Assembly (NCBI GenBank): GCA_948144175.1
Contig: CANXME010002275.1
Location: 1-64,000, forward strand
Reading direction: 5' to 3'
DNA: 64,000 nucleotides
Source: Closterium sp. NIES-65
Taxonomy: Eukaryota; Streptophyta; Zygnematophyceae; Desmidiales; Closteriaceae
A program made the translations under genes and the position numbers. This document shows positions 12,733 through 24,225 of the stretch, piece by piece (the stretch's first letter is position 1; every line of letters starts with the position of its first letter). Below the pieces are notes generated by a model. It ran no database searches, had not been told where the DNA came from, and saw only the letters and a list, made by a program, of their open reading frames with translations.

Positions 12733-13790
12733 CGGGGCCAAGTGTCGGCCCGTCCGCGCACACGTACAGTGGGTCACCCGCTGACTCGCAGGAGTGAACT
12801 GGTCAACCCCTTGATCCTGTAGATCAGCACCACTCACCAAGTTCGTACAAAACGAGGGGAGGTAGAGACCTGACAGGGTGCCAGAGGGGCTGCCGGACAG
12901 GGTAAGAAAGTGGAGAAGCGAGCAAGGACAGGATCCCCAGAGGGGTCCCCCAGGGAGACCGCAACTGGTCGACTGAGCAACATAAGCGTGGTGCGGTCTC
13001 GAAAGAAGAAGCGGGAAGCACCCGAGTCAAGAGTGAAGGTGTGTAAGGCCTGAGACGACGTGGTTACCTGAGAGAGCAGACTCACCAGCACCTGGGCAGC
13101 AGACGCACTAGCACCTAGAGCAGCAGCCTCACCAGCACCTAGAGTAGCAGCCTCAATGCCTAGGTCAGGCGAAACACACAGGTAACAGTCACCCTCATCA
13201 CTAGTAGGCAATGCATACATGGCAGTGAGGATAGCATCATAGTCAAGAGTATAGATATCTACCCTCAGCCGAAGCAGTTCCACCCAGTCGAGGAGCTCAG
13301 CCGCGTCGCCAAACTCCGTACGCCAGGCATCGCTCAGACGGGCGAAGCAGCGGGACTTTGCGTGACCAAACGTCCCGCAAGGCTGACCAGTTTGAGCACC
13401 AGTGCGAATGACGTACGGACAGCGAGCAGTACCCCGTGACCCGTCACGCTGAGCGTACCACTCACGAAACTGCTGGGGCGAAAGGACTGCTCGCGGACGA
13501 CGCTGAAGCTGCAACTGGCCACTACAAGCACCTGCCAAATTACTTACTCCAGGACGACTCCCACTACGGCCACCCCGACAACCCCAACTAGCGTACCACT
13601 CACGAAGCTGTTGGGGGGTGAGGGACTCACGCGGGCGACGTTGCGGCTGCACCTGGCCACTACAAGCAGCTGTGGAACTTCTCACTCCAGGACGACTCCC
13701 ACTACGGCCACTCCGACAACCCCAACTAGTGTACCACGCACGAAGCTGTTGGGGGGTGAGGGACTCACGCGGGCGACGCTGGAGCTGCAT
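12733..13790 (-). pseudogene. C1 gag C-terminus and protease
   Basis: Frame 13790-12834 reads 318 residues with no clear native start. It opens with three copies of a Gag module (see next entry). Next come an enlarged zinc knuckle, with Cys124, Cys138, His143 and Cys148 of this frame (C-X13-C-X4-H-X4-C), and the protease region (FTLDSGASRFFFRD). The frame then shifts near 12860, and the sequence towards 12733 still reads as the region before integrase. B cuts it at a CACTTGGCC site that is uninterrupted in C5. Function when whole: RNA packaging by the knuckle and cleavage of the polyprotein by the aspartic protease. Confidence 0.8.
13446..13787 (-). repeat. Triplicated 46-residue Gag module in C1
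   Basis: Three in-phase units spaced exactly 46 codons (138 bp) apart, each with QRRPR followed by LTPQQLR or LSPQQFR, then (A/E)WY. Units one and two also share SWGCRxGRSGSRPGV. Other family-C copies have the QQLREWY motif only once at this place, so this looks like local tandem duplication. Confidence 0.85.
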
Positions 13791-13959
13791 CTGGCCACGC
13801 CAGGAGCAACAGTAGCAGTAGAAAGGGCAGCAACATTAAGAGCAGCAGTAACAGCAGTACGGGCAAGGCAGTGCTCACCAGTGGCGAGAAGGGCAGGTGT
13901 ACGATGGCGGCAACGGCGAGGCCGCTACCACTGTAGAGTGAGAGCACTGCGGCAGCTGC

Positions 13960-14770
13960 AGGGGTGGCTGCTCCAGGGGCGGCTGCTCCAGGGGCGGCTG
14001 CTGCAGTGGCGGCTGCTCCGGCGGCGGCTGCTGCAGTGGCGGCTCTGCTCCATGGCCGAATGCTGCAGTGGCGGCTGCTCCAAGGGCGGCTGCTGCAGTG
14101 GCGGCTGCTCCAGGGGCGGCTCGGCTGCTGGGCGACTCGGCAGCTCAGCTGCTGGGTGGCTCGGCGGCTCGGCTGCTCGCTAGGGGCGGCGACGGGGCCG
14201 AGTAGGGGCGGCGACGGGGGCCGCTAGGGGCGGCGACAGGGCGCGTAGGGGCGGCTACGAGGTCGCGTAGGGGTGGCGACGGGGCCGCGTAGGGAGGGAG
14301 GCGGCAACGGGGCCGCTAGGGGCGGCAACGGGGCCGCGTAGGGGCGGCTACGGGGCCGCGTTAGGGAGGGAGGCGGCGACGGGGCCGCTAGGGGCGGCGA
14401 CGGGGCGCGTAGGGGCGGCGACGAGGCCGCTAGGGGCGGCGACGGGGACGCGTAGGGGGTGGCGACGGGGCCGCGTAGGGAGGGGAGCGGCGTCGGGGCC
14501 GCTAGGGGCGGCGACGGGGCCGCGTAGGGCGGCGACGGGGCCACTAGGGGCGGCGACGGGGCCGCGTAGGGGCGGCAACGGGGCCGCGTGGGGAGGGAGG
14601 CGGTAACGGGGCCGCTAGGGGCGGCAACAGGGCCACTAGGGGCGGCGACGAGGCTGCGTAGGGGCGGCAACGGGGCCGCTAGGGGCCGCGAGGGGCCTGG
14701 AAGGGCGGCGACGGGGCCGCTAGGGGTGGCGACGGGGCGCTAAGGGTGGCGCGAGGGGCCGTGAGAGGGG
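13960..14770 (-). repeat. Minisatellite leader of C1
   Basis: About 800 bases of GC-rich tandem repeats with no protein-like content. The gag-proximal part (13960-14180) is built from CGGCTGCTCCAGGGG-like units; the PBS-proximal part (14180-14770) repeats GGGGCCGCTAGGGGCGGCGA-type units about 23 bases long. The Pro/Ala/Arg-rich frames across it are shadows of the repeat. Confidence 0.85.
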
Positions 14771-14860
14771 CCTCTAAGAGAGCTCGACAGAAGGGCAGCC
14801 CACAAGGCGCGCCTCGGGCAGGAGCGACTGTCACTCCGGTCAGAAAAATAAGGTTTCAGT

Positions 14861-14906
14861 GGTGGGCCCAAGGAAGCGTTCCCACTAGGGAACCTGCTCT
14901 ATACCA
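14861..14906 (-). other. C1 PBS, adjoining hairpin and GGGCCCACC box
   Basis: Read on the minus strand: PBS TGGTATAGAGC (14906-14896), then a perfect hairpin with six-base arms GTTCCC/GGGAAC (14893-14878), then TGGGCCCACC (14870-14861). The PBS lacks one C relative to the usual TGGTATCAGAGC; the same variant occurs in C2 and C5. Confidence 0.8.
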
Positions 14907-15032
14907 TGTGAAGAAATGAGGAGTGAATGAACTAGCAAGCAGGTGGGTACAAGTAGGAAAACCTTGAAGTGTTGTACCCCATATTGTCTACCCCACTATA
15001 GCCTACACAGACTATAGCATAAGAGTTTGACA
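14907..15032 (-). repeat. 5' LTR of C1
   Basis: 126 bp, minus-strand ends TGTCAAAC...TTCACA. It shares the core GTAGGCTATAGTGGGGTA...TATGGGGTACA with the other family-C LTRs. Confidence 0.88.
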
Positions 15033-15933
15033 CACTAGACCACACTAGACCACAGAGCAAAGAATGGCGTGAGGCGATGGACGCGGAAATCAAGGCGCTT
15101 GAATCCCAGGGACACCTGGGTGCTAGTCGACCGTGCGGCAATCAAAGGAGCAAGAGTTCTTTAGGGAAAATGGGTCTTCCGCGTGAAGACCACAGCGGAT
15201 GGAACAATCGAGCGCTTCAAGGCGCGTTGGGTGGTACGAGAATACGACCAAAGGCACGGCATCGAATTCGACCAGACGTTCGCCCCAGTCAGCCGCCACA
15301 ACTCCGTCCGAATCCTGCTCGCCACTGAAGTAGTAAGGCATCTGCCTCTCCGCCAGATCGACGTGAAGAACGCGTTCCTGTACGCGTTAGTAGACACCGT
15401 GATTTACGTGGAGCAGACGCACACATACGGCGAAGGAGATTCGCACGTGTGCCAGCTGCGCAAATCTCTGTACGGGATAAAACAGGCACCAAGGCTTTGG
15501 CAGCAGTATCTGCACAACACCCTGCTTGAAATTGGGTTCAAACAGATGCCGCACGATGCAGGAATGTACCGCTGCAACTTCCGTGGCGAATACATTCTCC
15601 TCACGGTCTACGTCGACGACCTGCTTTACACGGGATCAAGCAACGAGTTACTCGAGCAGTTCGAGAAAAGCCTGGCGGGGCGCGTCGACATCACGTGCAA
15701 CTACGAGGTAAAGTAGTTCTTAGGCCTCAACGTCTCCTACGCACCTGAGCCCATTCACCTCTCAGCGGCTAAGTACGCAAAGGAGTTAGGGAAGCGGTTC
15801 AACATTTCACCTGCACCGCTCTCCACTCCCTACCGAACTCCGGGACCGAACCACAAACCTGACAACAAAGCCCTATCCCCTGCCGGAGTTCAGACTTACC
15901 AGCAGTAGCTGGGATGCCTGCTCTTTGCCTCTG
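15033..15933 (+). pseudogene. RT segment of element D
   Basis: Begins in the RT fingers (WREAMDAEIKALESQ) and continues through KTTADGTIERFKARW, HGIEFDQTFAPV, QIDVKNAFLYA, YGIKQAPRLW and the catalytic TVYVDDLL near 15607. In-frame TAG codons occur near 15714 (before FLGLNV) and 15906 (before LGCLLFA), with a shift near 15170. The reading stops at LLFASVT, where E begins, and resumes after E at 24919 with HMRPDLSYIASQLAQYS. The breaks suggest a dead copy. Confidence 0.85.
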
Positions 15934-15938
15934 TCACA

Positions 15939-16169
15939 TCTCAGAATAGTAGATTAATCTTAGGCGCCATGGCTAGGTTTTGAGGAAAACGAGAGTAGCG
16001 AGGGAGAAGTTGTACCAACAAAAAAGAGGGTGATTCAATATTGAGCGAGGGTACAAATAGGAAAGAACCAACAAGAAAGGTGCACCACCAACTAAGAGAA
16101 TGCTATAACTACAGTAACCAATCTTACAGGCAGTTACATATAGAAAATATTAACTTATATTTTCCGACA
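15939..16169 (-). repeat. 3' LTR of E
   Basis: 231 bp. Minus-strand start TGTCGGAAAATATAAG; the inner end is TTCTGAGA rather than CA. AT-rich compared with its surroundings. Nearly identical to 24682-24913. Confidence 0.88.
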
Positions 16170-16900
16170 CGCCCCCATAACTGGCTGTAGGAGAGTATGC
16201 AGTTAGCGCACCCTTAAGGGGTACATCACGATTACACAGCGGAAATTGCAGCAACAAACAAGTGCAGTGACAACCATTGCAGTGGTGGCAGATCCAGCTG
16301 TAGCACACCCTGGGCCAAGGTAGAAACAGTAGCAGGTGTAGGGGCGGCAGGTCGCCTGAGGAGCAGGCTCTGTGGCTGCAACGTGCAGCAGGACAGCAGC
16401 GGCTCGACGGCAGCACCTGCAGGCCCCTAGCAGCAAGCAGCAGAAGCAAAGGCAAAAGAGGCAGGTGGCAGCAGGGGCGGCAGCTGGAGGTGCCACGGTA
16501 GCAGTGGGCGTCAGCAGCAGATGCCCGGCTGACTTCCGCCACCCCCTCTCACCCTCCCCCCCACAGCTGCAAGCGCGGCAGTGAGAGAGAGGGGAGGGGG
16601 GACGGATGTTGGTGCTGCAAAATCTCTCTGGCCACCCCCTCACACTCCCCCCCATCCCCCACAGCGACCGGCGCTGCAGGGAGAGAGAGGAGAGAGGAGG
16701 GCGTCGGTGGTTTCCTGCGGGTGCGCTCCCGCCACTCTTTTACCCTCCCCCCCACAGCGAAAGTCGCGTATGGGGCGACAAATGATGACGGCAGCTGCTG
16801 CAGACTGCTCACAGCGGTCGCCCCGACACACCACCTCCCCCATGGTCCCCCACTCCCACGACCTCCCCCCACAGTAGGAGCGCGCACGGCAGCAGCAAGT
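16170..16900 (-). other. Internal DNA of E, 3' half
   Basis: Starts with polypurine tract sequence next to the LTR, then low-complexity GC-rich DNA (CAG/CTG-rich 16240-16540). Four similar blocks about 100 bases apart, each with a C-run followed by CCCACAG, lie at roughly 16545-16880. Frames of 100-150 codons exist on both strands but are Cys/Pro/Leu-rich repeat translations without any domain I recognise. Confidence 0.6.
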
Positions 16901-17031
16901 TGTCAGATTATTATAGCTGATGCATGTTTGTAGGCTATAGTGGGGTAGCACATATGGGGTTACAGTTTGCTAGGGTTGTATTTGTACCCAACTCTGACTT
17001 AGTCAATTCATTCCTCTGCTCATAGTTCACA
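16901..17031 (+). repeat. 5' LTR of C2
   Basis: 131 bp, TGTCAGATTATTATAG to AGTTCACA. Contains GTAGGCTATAGTGGGGTA and CATATGGGGT, the family core. Confidence 0.93.
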
Positions 17032-17085
17032 TGGTATAGAGCTAGGTCCCTCCAGGACCGAATTTTTTTTTTTTTTTGGGCCACC
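17032..17085 (+). other. C2 PBS, adjoining hairpin and GGGCC(C)ACC box
   Basis: TGGTATAGAGC at 17032-17042, then hairpin arms GGTCC (17045-17049) and GGACC (17055-17059), a T run, then GGGCCACC at 17078-17085. The box is one C short of the GGGCCCACC seen in C1 and C5. Confidence 0.78.
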
Positions 17086-18108
17086 GAAGCGCGCCCCCCG
17101 AGGCGCGCCCTTTTTGTTTTAGCGACCCTTCGGGTCGCCCTCTCCCCTTACGCGGCCCCGCGCTGGCCCCTTACGCGGCCCTGCGCCGCCGGCTCCTACG
17201 CGGCCCCGCGCCGGCCTCTTACGCGGCTCCGAGCCGGCCCCTTACGCGGCCCTGGGCCGCCGACTCCTACTCGGCCCCTTACGCGGCCCCGCGCCGGCCT
17301 CCTTCTCGGCCCCGCCGCCGGCCTCCTACACGGCCCGCCGCAGGCCTCCTACTCGGCCCGCCACCGGCCTCCTACACGGCCCGCCGCCGGCCTCCTACTC
17401 GGCCCGCCGCCGGCTCCTACACGGCCCCGCCGCCGGCTCCTACTCGGCTCCGCCGCCGGCCTCCTACACGGCCCGCCGCCGGCCTCCTACACGGCCCGGC
17501 CCCGGCTCCCTACTCGGCCCGCCGCCGGCCCCCTACTCGGCCCGCCGCCGGCCTCCTACACGGCCCTGCCGCCGGCCTCCTACTCGGCCCGTCGCCGGCC
17601 TCCTACTCGGCCCACCGCCGGCCTCCTACTCGGCCCGCCGCCGGCCTCCTACACGGCCCTGCCGCCGGCCTCCTACACGGCCCTGCCGCCGGCCTCCTAC
17701 TCGGCCCGTCGCCGGCCTCCTACTCGGCCCGCCGCCGGCTCCTACCTGGCCCTACCGCCGGCCCTACCGCCGGCCTTGTCCCGGCCCCGCCACTGCACTG
17801 CAGCCGAGCCGCCCAGCAGCAGCCGAGCCGCCCAGCAGCAGCCGAGCCGCCCAGCAGCAGCCGAGCCGCCTAGCAGCAGCCGAGCCGCCCAGCAGCAAGC
17901 CGAGCCGCCCAGCAGCAGCCGAGCTGCCCAGCAGCAGCCGAGCCGCCCAGCAGCAGCCGAGCCGCCCCGCAGTAGCCGAGCCGCCCCGCAGTAGCCGAGC
18001 CGCCCGGTACCTGAGCAGCCCGAGCCGCCTGAGCTGCACGAGCAGCCCGAGCCGCCTGCTGCTGACCTACCCGACTCTCCCATCCCGGTGAGACTTTCAG
18101 CTGCTGCT
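17086..18108 (+). repeat. Minisatellite leader of C2
   Basis: Starts with GCGCGCC-type sequence and a perfect hairpin (GCGACCC TTC GGGTCGC, 17122-17138). Next is a long array of about 24-base units like CGGCCCGCCGCCGGCCTCCT (about 17270-17770), then about ten 19-20-base units of GAGCCGCCCAGCAGCAGCC (17795-18040). The 265-codon Pro/Arg frame over the first array has no domain and is most likely non-coding. Confidence 0.85.
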
Positions 18109-21100
18109 ATGGCCACCCCAATGTTCTCACTTTTGACGCTGAGGGGAGGGCCATTGACTTTGCCGTCTGGATCGAGGATCTGCAGCTGTACTTACTGTGT
18201 GATGCGGTAGATGAGGTCTCTCTCTTTGACTTTGTCTCTGGCGCTGTCCCTGCCCCGCCTGCTGATGCTGACTCTGCCGTCGCTCCAAGTGGGCGACCGC
18301 GATGCTGCTGCACGTCTTGCTGTGCGTCGCCACCTCCCTTCCTCTGAGCGTGCCCACTTTAGTCAGTGCAAGACCGCTCAGGCCTTGTACGACGCTGTAG
18401 TTGCGCGCTACTCCTCCCCTTCCTCCGCTACCCTTAGCCGCCTCATGCTACCGTTTCTCTTCCCTGACCTCGCTTCCTTTCCCACTGTCGCTGACCTCGT
18501 TACCCACCTCCGCGCTAGTGACACCCGCTACCGCGCTGCCCTTCCTGCTGAGTTTCCGCGCTGCGAACCCTCCTCCCATGTACATCACTCTCTACTTTCT
18601 CGTCACCCGTCTTCCTGAGTCCCTTCGTGTCGTTAGGGACCAGTTTCTCTCTGTCTGTCCCACCACTCTCACTTGTCGACCTCCTTGAGGAGTCCCTGCT
18701 AGCGGCTGAGAAGAGTATTGTCGCTGTAGGGGCCTCTCGGGGTGACCCTCGCACCCCCATCTTTGAGGGGTGTGGTCCCTCCCCCCTGCTGCCCTCTGTC
18801 GCCTCTGCCGCTGCGGCCGACCTCGTTGGTTTTGAGTCGGTCGGCGCGGCGTCTGCCCCCAGTGGCAGACGCCGCACTGGCAAGGGCAAAGGGGGCAAGG
18901 GAGCGGGTGGAGCCAGAGGGGGGCGGTGGAGGAGGCGGTGGGGGTGGAGGGGGGAGTGGGGTGGCGGGGGGGGTGGTGGCGGGAGTGGAGGTAGTAGTGG
19001 CGGCGGTGGAGGCGGAGGTGGCGGCGGAGGTGGTAGCGGAGGAGGCGGTGGGAGCGGTGGGAGCGACGGTCCTGGTGGGGGAGGTGGCGGTGGCGACGGG
19101 GGTGGCGGTGGAGGCGGGGGTGGCGGTGGAGGAGGGGGTCGGAGTGGCTCGTCCCAGCGGAGCAGCTCTGGGGGTGGTCAGCGCCAGCAGCAGCAGCAGC
19201 AGCAGCCACAGCAGCAGCCGCCAGCAGCAGCAGCGCTCTCGCACCGTCCCCGGCCCTCAGCAGCTCCGTGAGTGGTACTTGCAGCGTCAGCGCGGTGGTG
19301 CGCTTGGTCCCTGCCCCTACGTTCTTCGCACTGGTGACCGTGCAGGGGAGAGGTGTGGAGGCGCCCACACAGCCCGTCGCTGCTTTGGCCGGCTGACCGA
19401 CGCCTGGCGTCAGCAGTTTCCGGAGGCCGCTGAGATCCCCCGCTGGGGAGAGCTGTCTAGGGCTGGTGTAGCTATTTATGATCTTGATTTTGATGCTATT
19501 CTCTCTGCTATGTATGCTGTGACTGGTAGTGATGAGGATGACTGTTACCGGTGTTTCCCGCCCGACCCGGGCATTGGTACTGCCGCGTCAAGTACTTGTG
19601 CAGCTGCTGCTCTAGGTGCCAGTGCGTCTGTTCTTTCAGGTACTGGTGAGTCCGCCCTCTCAGGTACTGTGTCGGCTTCGGCCTCTCACACCTTCACCCT
19701 TGACTCTGGAGCGTCTCGCTCCTTCTTTAGGGACCGCACCACTCTCACGCCGCTGAGTCGGCCGGTTGCGGTGTCCCTGGCGGACCCCTCTGGGGGGCCT
19801 GTCCTGTCTCGCTTCTCCACTGTCCTCCCGTGTCCGGCGGCCCCCTCTGGCACCCTGACTGGTCTCTACCTCCCCTCGTTCTCGACGAACTTGGTGAGTG
19901 GTGCTGACCTCCAGGATGCAGGTGTCCACCAGTTCACCCCTGCTCGTCAGCGGGTGACCCACTGTACGGAGGCGGATACAGGTCGCCACCTGGCTACGTT
20001 TACACGTCGGCCGGGATCGAGCCTGTACACACTGACCACTGCTTCTCCTCCAGGTACTGCGTCTGGTAGAGCCCCTTCGTCTGGTCAGGTGTTTGCTGCA
20101 GCGTCCAGGTCTGGTCCTGAGTCTGCCCCTTGTTCGTGTCGTCGTCTGTCTCACGAGACCCTCCTCTGGCACCACCGCCTTGGCCACCCCTCTCTGCTTC
20201 GGCTCAGAGGCATGGCCTCGCGGGTCCTTGTGTCTGGTCTTCCCCGGTCCCTCCCTCCCCTTCCTCCGGGCCCTGGCCCTGCCTGTGTCCCCTGTGTCGA
20301 GGGGCGCCAGCGTGCTGCCCCTCACTCCTCCCAGTTTCCTCCGACAGAGGCCCCGTTGCAGACGCTTCACATGGACGTGTGGGGCCCAGCCCGCGTCCGT
20401 GGACAGGGTCAGGAGCGCTACTTCCTGCTAGTGGTTGACGACTACTCGCGTTACACCACAGTCTTCCCCTTGCGCAGCAAGGGTGAGGTCACTCAGGTGT
20501 TGATCGACTGGATCCGCGCAGCTCGTCTTCAGCTTCGGAGAAGCTTTGGCTCTGACTTCCCTGTCTTGCGTCTGCACTCGGACAGAGGCGGAGAGTTCTC
20601 CTCGGCCCTCCTGAGTACCTACTGTCGTGTGCGAGGCATCCGTCAGACCTTCACGCTTCCGGACTCACCACAGCAGAATGGGATCGCTGAGCGCCGCATT
20701 GGCATGGTCATGGACGTCGCTCGTACGTCCATGATGCATGCGGCTGCTCCCCATTTTCTGTGGCCGTTTGCGGTCAGGTACGCTGCGCACCAGATCAACC
20801 TCCACCCCAGGGTCTCTCGACCGGAGACCTCCCCAGCTCTGTTGTGGACGGGGAAGGTTGGCGATGCGTCGGCGTTCCGGGTCTGGGGATCTCGGGCGTT
20901 TGTTCGCGACCTGTCTGCGGACAAGCTGTCCCCTCGTGCTTCTCCCTGCGTCTTCCTCGGGTTCCCCCCCGACGCCCCTGGGTGGCAGTTTTACCACCCC
21001 ACCTCTCGACGTGTTCTGTCCTCCCAGGACGTCACGTTCGACGAGTCGGTACCCTACTACCGCCTCTTCCCCTACCGCACTCCGTCCCTCCCCCCACCCC

Positions 21101-24023
21101 CCCTCTTCTTGGTACCAGGTCCCCCCCCAGTAGTCCCCCTCCCCCCTCAGGGTCCTGCCCCTTCAGGTGTGTCTCAGGTAGACGCGGTCGAGCCTGTCGA
21201 GGTCCCTGGTGACTCCGGTGCTGCTGCGGGAGCTGAGCCTGGGGGTGCGGAGTCTAGGGTGCTGAGCCTGGGGGTGCGGAGTCTGGGGGTGCTGAAGCCT
21301 GGGGGTGCTGAGCCTGGGGGTACTGTGCCTGGGGGTGCTGTGTCTGGAGGTACTGAGCCTGGGGGTGCTGAGCCGGGAGGTGCCGAGCCTGGAGGTGCTG
21401 TGCCTGGGGGTGCTTCGTCTCACCGGGAGCCGCTCTCTCCACTAGAGCTGCGTGAGTGGTTTGCCCGGCGCTGGAGGCGTGCCGCTGGTGCTGGTGGTTC
21501 TTCGGCTGCGGAGGGCGCTGCTGCCACGCGACCTGGCGGTGCTCGTCCTGTGGGTGCTGGAGCTGCTGGGTCTGAGTGTTCTCCTTGAGCTGGTCCTGCT
21601 GAGGACGTTGGCGCTGAGCCTGCGGTTGGTGGTCCGACTGACGGTGCTCCTGGTGCTGCTGCTGGAGGTTCTGGAGCTTCTGGTGGTTCTGCTGGAGGTG
21701 CTGCTGGAGTGGGTGCTCCTGCCGGGGGTGCTGGTGCTGTTCCTGCTGTTTCTGGCGTCGCCGCGCGGCCCCGACCGTACTTCGTTCCGCTCCTGCAGCA
21801 GGTTCTTGGTCTTACACCTCCTCCTCCTTCCTTAGAGGGTCCGCAGCCTGTCCGGTCACAGCCACAGCTACAGCCTGCCTCCCCTTTGCCTGCTCCTTCT
21901 CCCTACGCTGGTCCGACTGGAGGTCTTACTGAGCGTCGTGAGCCTGCGTCTCGTCCTGCGTCGCCTGTTCGTACTGAGCGCGCTAGTGGTCGCGGGTCGC
22001 GTCAGCGTCCTCCTCCTGTCCCTGGCACGCACCGGATGTCACTGCGTCCGTCCACTGCTCCTCTGCGTGCCCCTTTGCCTTCTCCTCCTGCTTCCTCTCT
22101 TCCTGCTCTTGCCGACCCGGAGTCGGACTCTCTTCGTGCTGCCAGTCCTACTGTCACGCGTCTCCTTGCTACTGCTGTCACTGACCCTTCCTTCGAGTCG
22201 TCTACTGCGTCTGCCCTTGTCACTGAGCTTGTCGACTTTGCTGCGCGCTGTCGTCTAGACTACGCTGCTCGTCTTGTCGCTGAGTCTGAGTCCGCCTGTC
22301 CTCCGTCCGTCGGGGGGTGAGTGTGCCCTTGGCACGGACGTCCTAGAGGACAGGCAGGAGGAGTTCCAGTGTCTAGCCGCTGCTTCACCTCGTCTCGCGT
22401 CTGTACTGCTAGCCCCTGAGGGAGACCCGGATGCACTAGACATCCCGACTCCGCGTTCTTACGCGGAGGCCGTAGAGGGTCCCTACTCCTCTCAGTGGCA
22501 GGCAGCTATGGATGCAGAGATGGCTTCCTGGAAGTCCACAGGCACCTACGTTGACGCGGTTCCCCCTCCTGGGGCGAACATCGTCAGTGGCATGTGGATC
22601 TTCAGGGTGAAGCGGCCGCCGGGCTCGCCGCCTGTCTTCAAGGCGCGTTACGTGGCTCGTGGCTTCAGTCAGCGGCAGGGAGTTGACTACTTTCAGACCT
22701 TCTCTCCCACCCCGAAGATGACCACTCTTCGGGTGCTGCTGCACATTTGCCGCTCAGCGCGACTACGAGCTTCACTCTCTCGACTTCAGCACTGCGTTCC
22801 TGCAGGGTAGCCTGCACGAGGAGATCTGGCTGCGCCGTCCGCCTGGCTTCACTGGGACTTTCCCTCCTGGTACCCAGTGGAGCCTCCGACGGCCAGTCTA
22901 CGGTCTCCGCCAGGCACCGCGTGAGTGGCACGACACACTGAGGACTACGCTTGCGGCTCTTGGGTTTGCTCCTTCTACTGCTGACCCGTCGCTGTTTCTT
23001 CGCACCGACACTTCCCTGCCGCCGTTCTACATCCTCGTGTACGTCGACGACTTGGTCTTTGCCACAGCGGACACTGCTGGACTCGCCTACGTGAAGTCCG
23101 AGCTGCTGAAGAGACACACGTGCACAGACCTGGGTGAACTGCGCAGCTACCTTGGCTTGCAGATCACTCGGGACAGAGCACGCCGCACCATTACCCTGAC
23201 TCAGTCACACATGGTGCAGCAGGTCCTTCAGCGCTTCGGCTTCACGTACTCCTCGCCTCAGGCCACTCCTCTGCCTACTCGCCACTCACTCTCAGCTCTG
23301 CCTTCGGATGAGTCCGTAGAGTCGAGTGGTCCGTATGCAGAGCTTGTTGGCTGCCTCATGTACCTGATGACCTGCACTCGACCTGACCTTGCATACCCTC
23401 TGAGCATCCTTGCACGCTATGTTGCTCCTGGGAGACACCGACCAGAGCACATGGCTGCAGCGAAGAGGGTATTGCGCTACCTGTGCAGTACGTCGGGCAT
23501 GGGGCTAGTGCTTGGAGGGCGGAGTCCAGTGGTCCTTACTGGGCACGCAGACGCTTCTTGGGCTGACGACCAGGCTACGCAGCGGTCGTCACAGGGTTAC
23601 ACCTTCAGCCTTGGTTCCGGCTCTGTCTCGTGGCGGTCTACTCGCTCGTCTTCGGTTCTCGGCTCCAGTTGTGAGGCTGAGATCTACGCCGGGGCCATGG
23701 CTGCACAGGAGCTTCGCTGGCTCACCTACCTGCTGACTGACCTTGGAGAGCTGCCTCGTTCTCCTCCAGTGCTGTACGTAGACAACAAGGCCATGTTGGC
23801 CTTGTGTCGAGAGCAGCGCTTGGAGCACAGAACGAAGCACATTGCTCTCCGCTACTTCCTTGCTCGTGAGCTGCAGCAGCGTGGTCAGTTGCGACTTGCT
23901 TACGTGGCCTCTGAGGCCAACGCTGCTGATGTGTTCACCAAGGCACTTGCGCCTTGCGACCATCAGCGCTTTTGTACCCAGCTGGGTCTTGTACCTGTCT
24001 TGCCTCACTTGCTCTCTTCTTGA
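18109..24023 (+). pseudogene. Copia gag-pol of C2, interrupted by single-base shifts
   Basis: Start ATG 18109 (MATP, as in C5 and G). Gag N-terminal half runs to about 18700, a Gly tract about 18930-19145, the first LREW motif at 19255-19278 and an enlarged knuckle CPYVLRTGDRAGERC...H...C near 19309-19383. Protease FTLDSGASRSFF is near 19693. The integrase triad sits in HMDVWGP (20368), SDRGGEF (20578) and GIAERR (20683), with 35 residues between the last two. A Gly/Pro linker holds a second LREW motif (21439-21462). RT has YVDD near 23040, and RNase H ends at TGA 24023. Frame changes sit mainly in runs: C4 for C5 after the start, G6 for G5 at 22313, T3 for T2 at 22747, plus several in gag and near 21590. 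The longest frame is 18742-21588, of which the part before about 19150 is out of phase with gag. Confidence 0.9.
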
Positions 24024-24225
24024 CTTTACTTGTACTTTGACATATATATACCTGCTCTTGCTTGTCTAGTTTTATATATATGTCTTTACTCCTGCATGTG
24101 AACTGGCCTCTGCCTTGCTCTTGTGCTCGGACTGTGTGGTGACTTTGTGATCCACCCTGAGCTTGTTTTGCTTTGCTTGACTGGTCTTGTGACCCCTTGT
24201 TCTCCCCACTTTGCCTATGGGGGTG
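24024..24225 (+). other. 3' untranslated region and polypurine tract of C2
   Basis: About 200 bases conserved in C3, G and C5: a TATATATACCTGC block, GTGATCCACC(C/T)TGAGCTTG, then CCTATGGGGGTG (24214-24225) just before the LTR. No coding potential. Confidence 0.8.

Larger units (their letters stand above)
12733..15032 (-). mobile_element. Short-LTR copia element C1 (5' part only)
   Basis: On the minus strand this holds a 126-bp LTR, PBS, hairpin, minisatellite leader, the C-terminal half of gag, protease and the start of the gag-pre-integrase region. The pol sequence stops at the B insertion (12733) and would resume left of A, outside the window. The capsid-like N-terminal part of gag found in C2, G and C5 (start MATP, LTFD) is missing. 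C1 itself inserted into the RT of D, whose sequence starts at 15033. Confidence 0.88.

Noticed and set aside
13960-14770. Regular repeats as a possible CRISPR array
   Set aside because: Units are contiguous and nearly identical without unique spacers, GC-rich, and located in a eukaryotic retrotransposon leader.
16541-16880. Four C-rich tracts followed by CCCACAG in E as intron acceptor sites
   Set aside because: No donor sites or coding exons pair with them; they look like members of a local repeat.
17076-17873. 265-codon Pro/Arg-rich open frame as a gene
   Set aside because: It lies entirely in the C2 leader minisatellite; GC-rich tandem repeats give open frames in several phases. The same holds for 27482-28176, 14224-14670 and 49246-49816.
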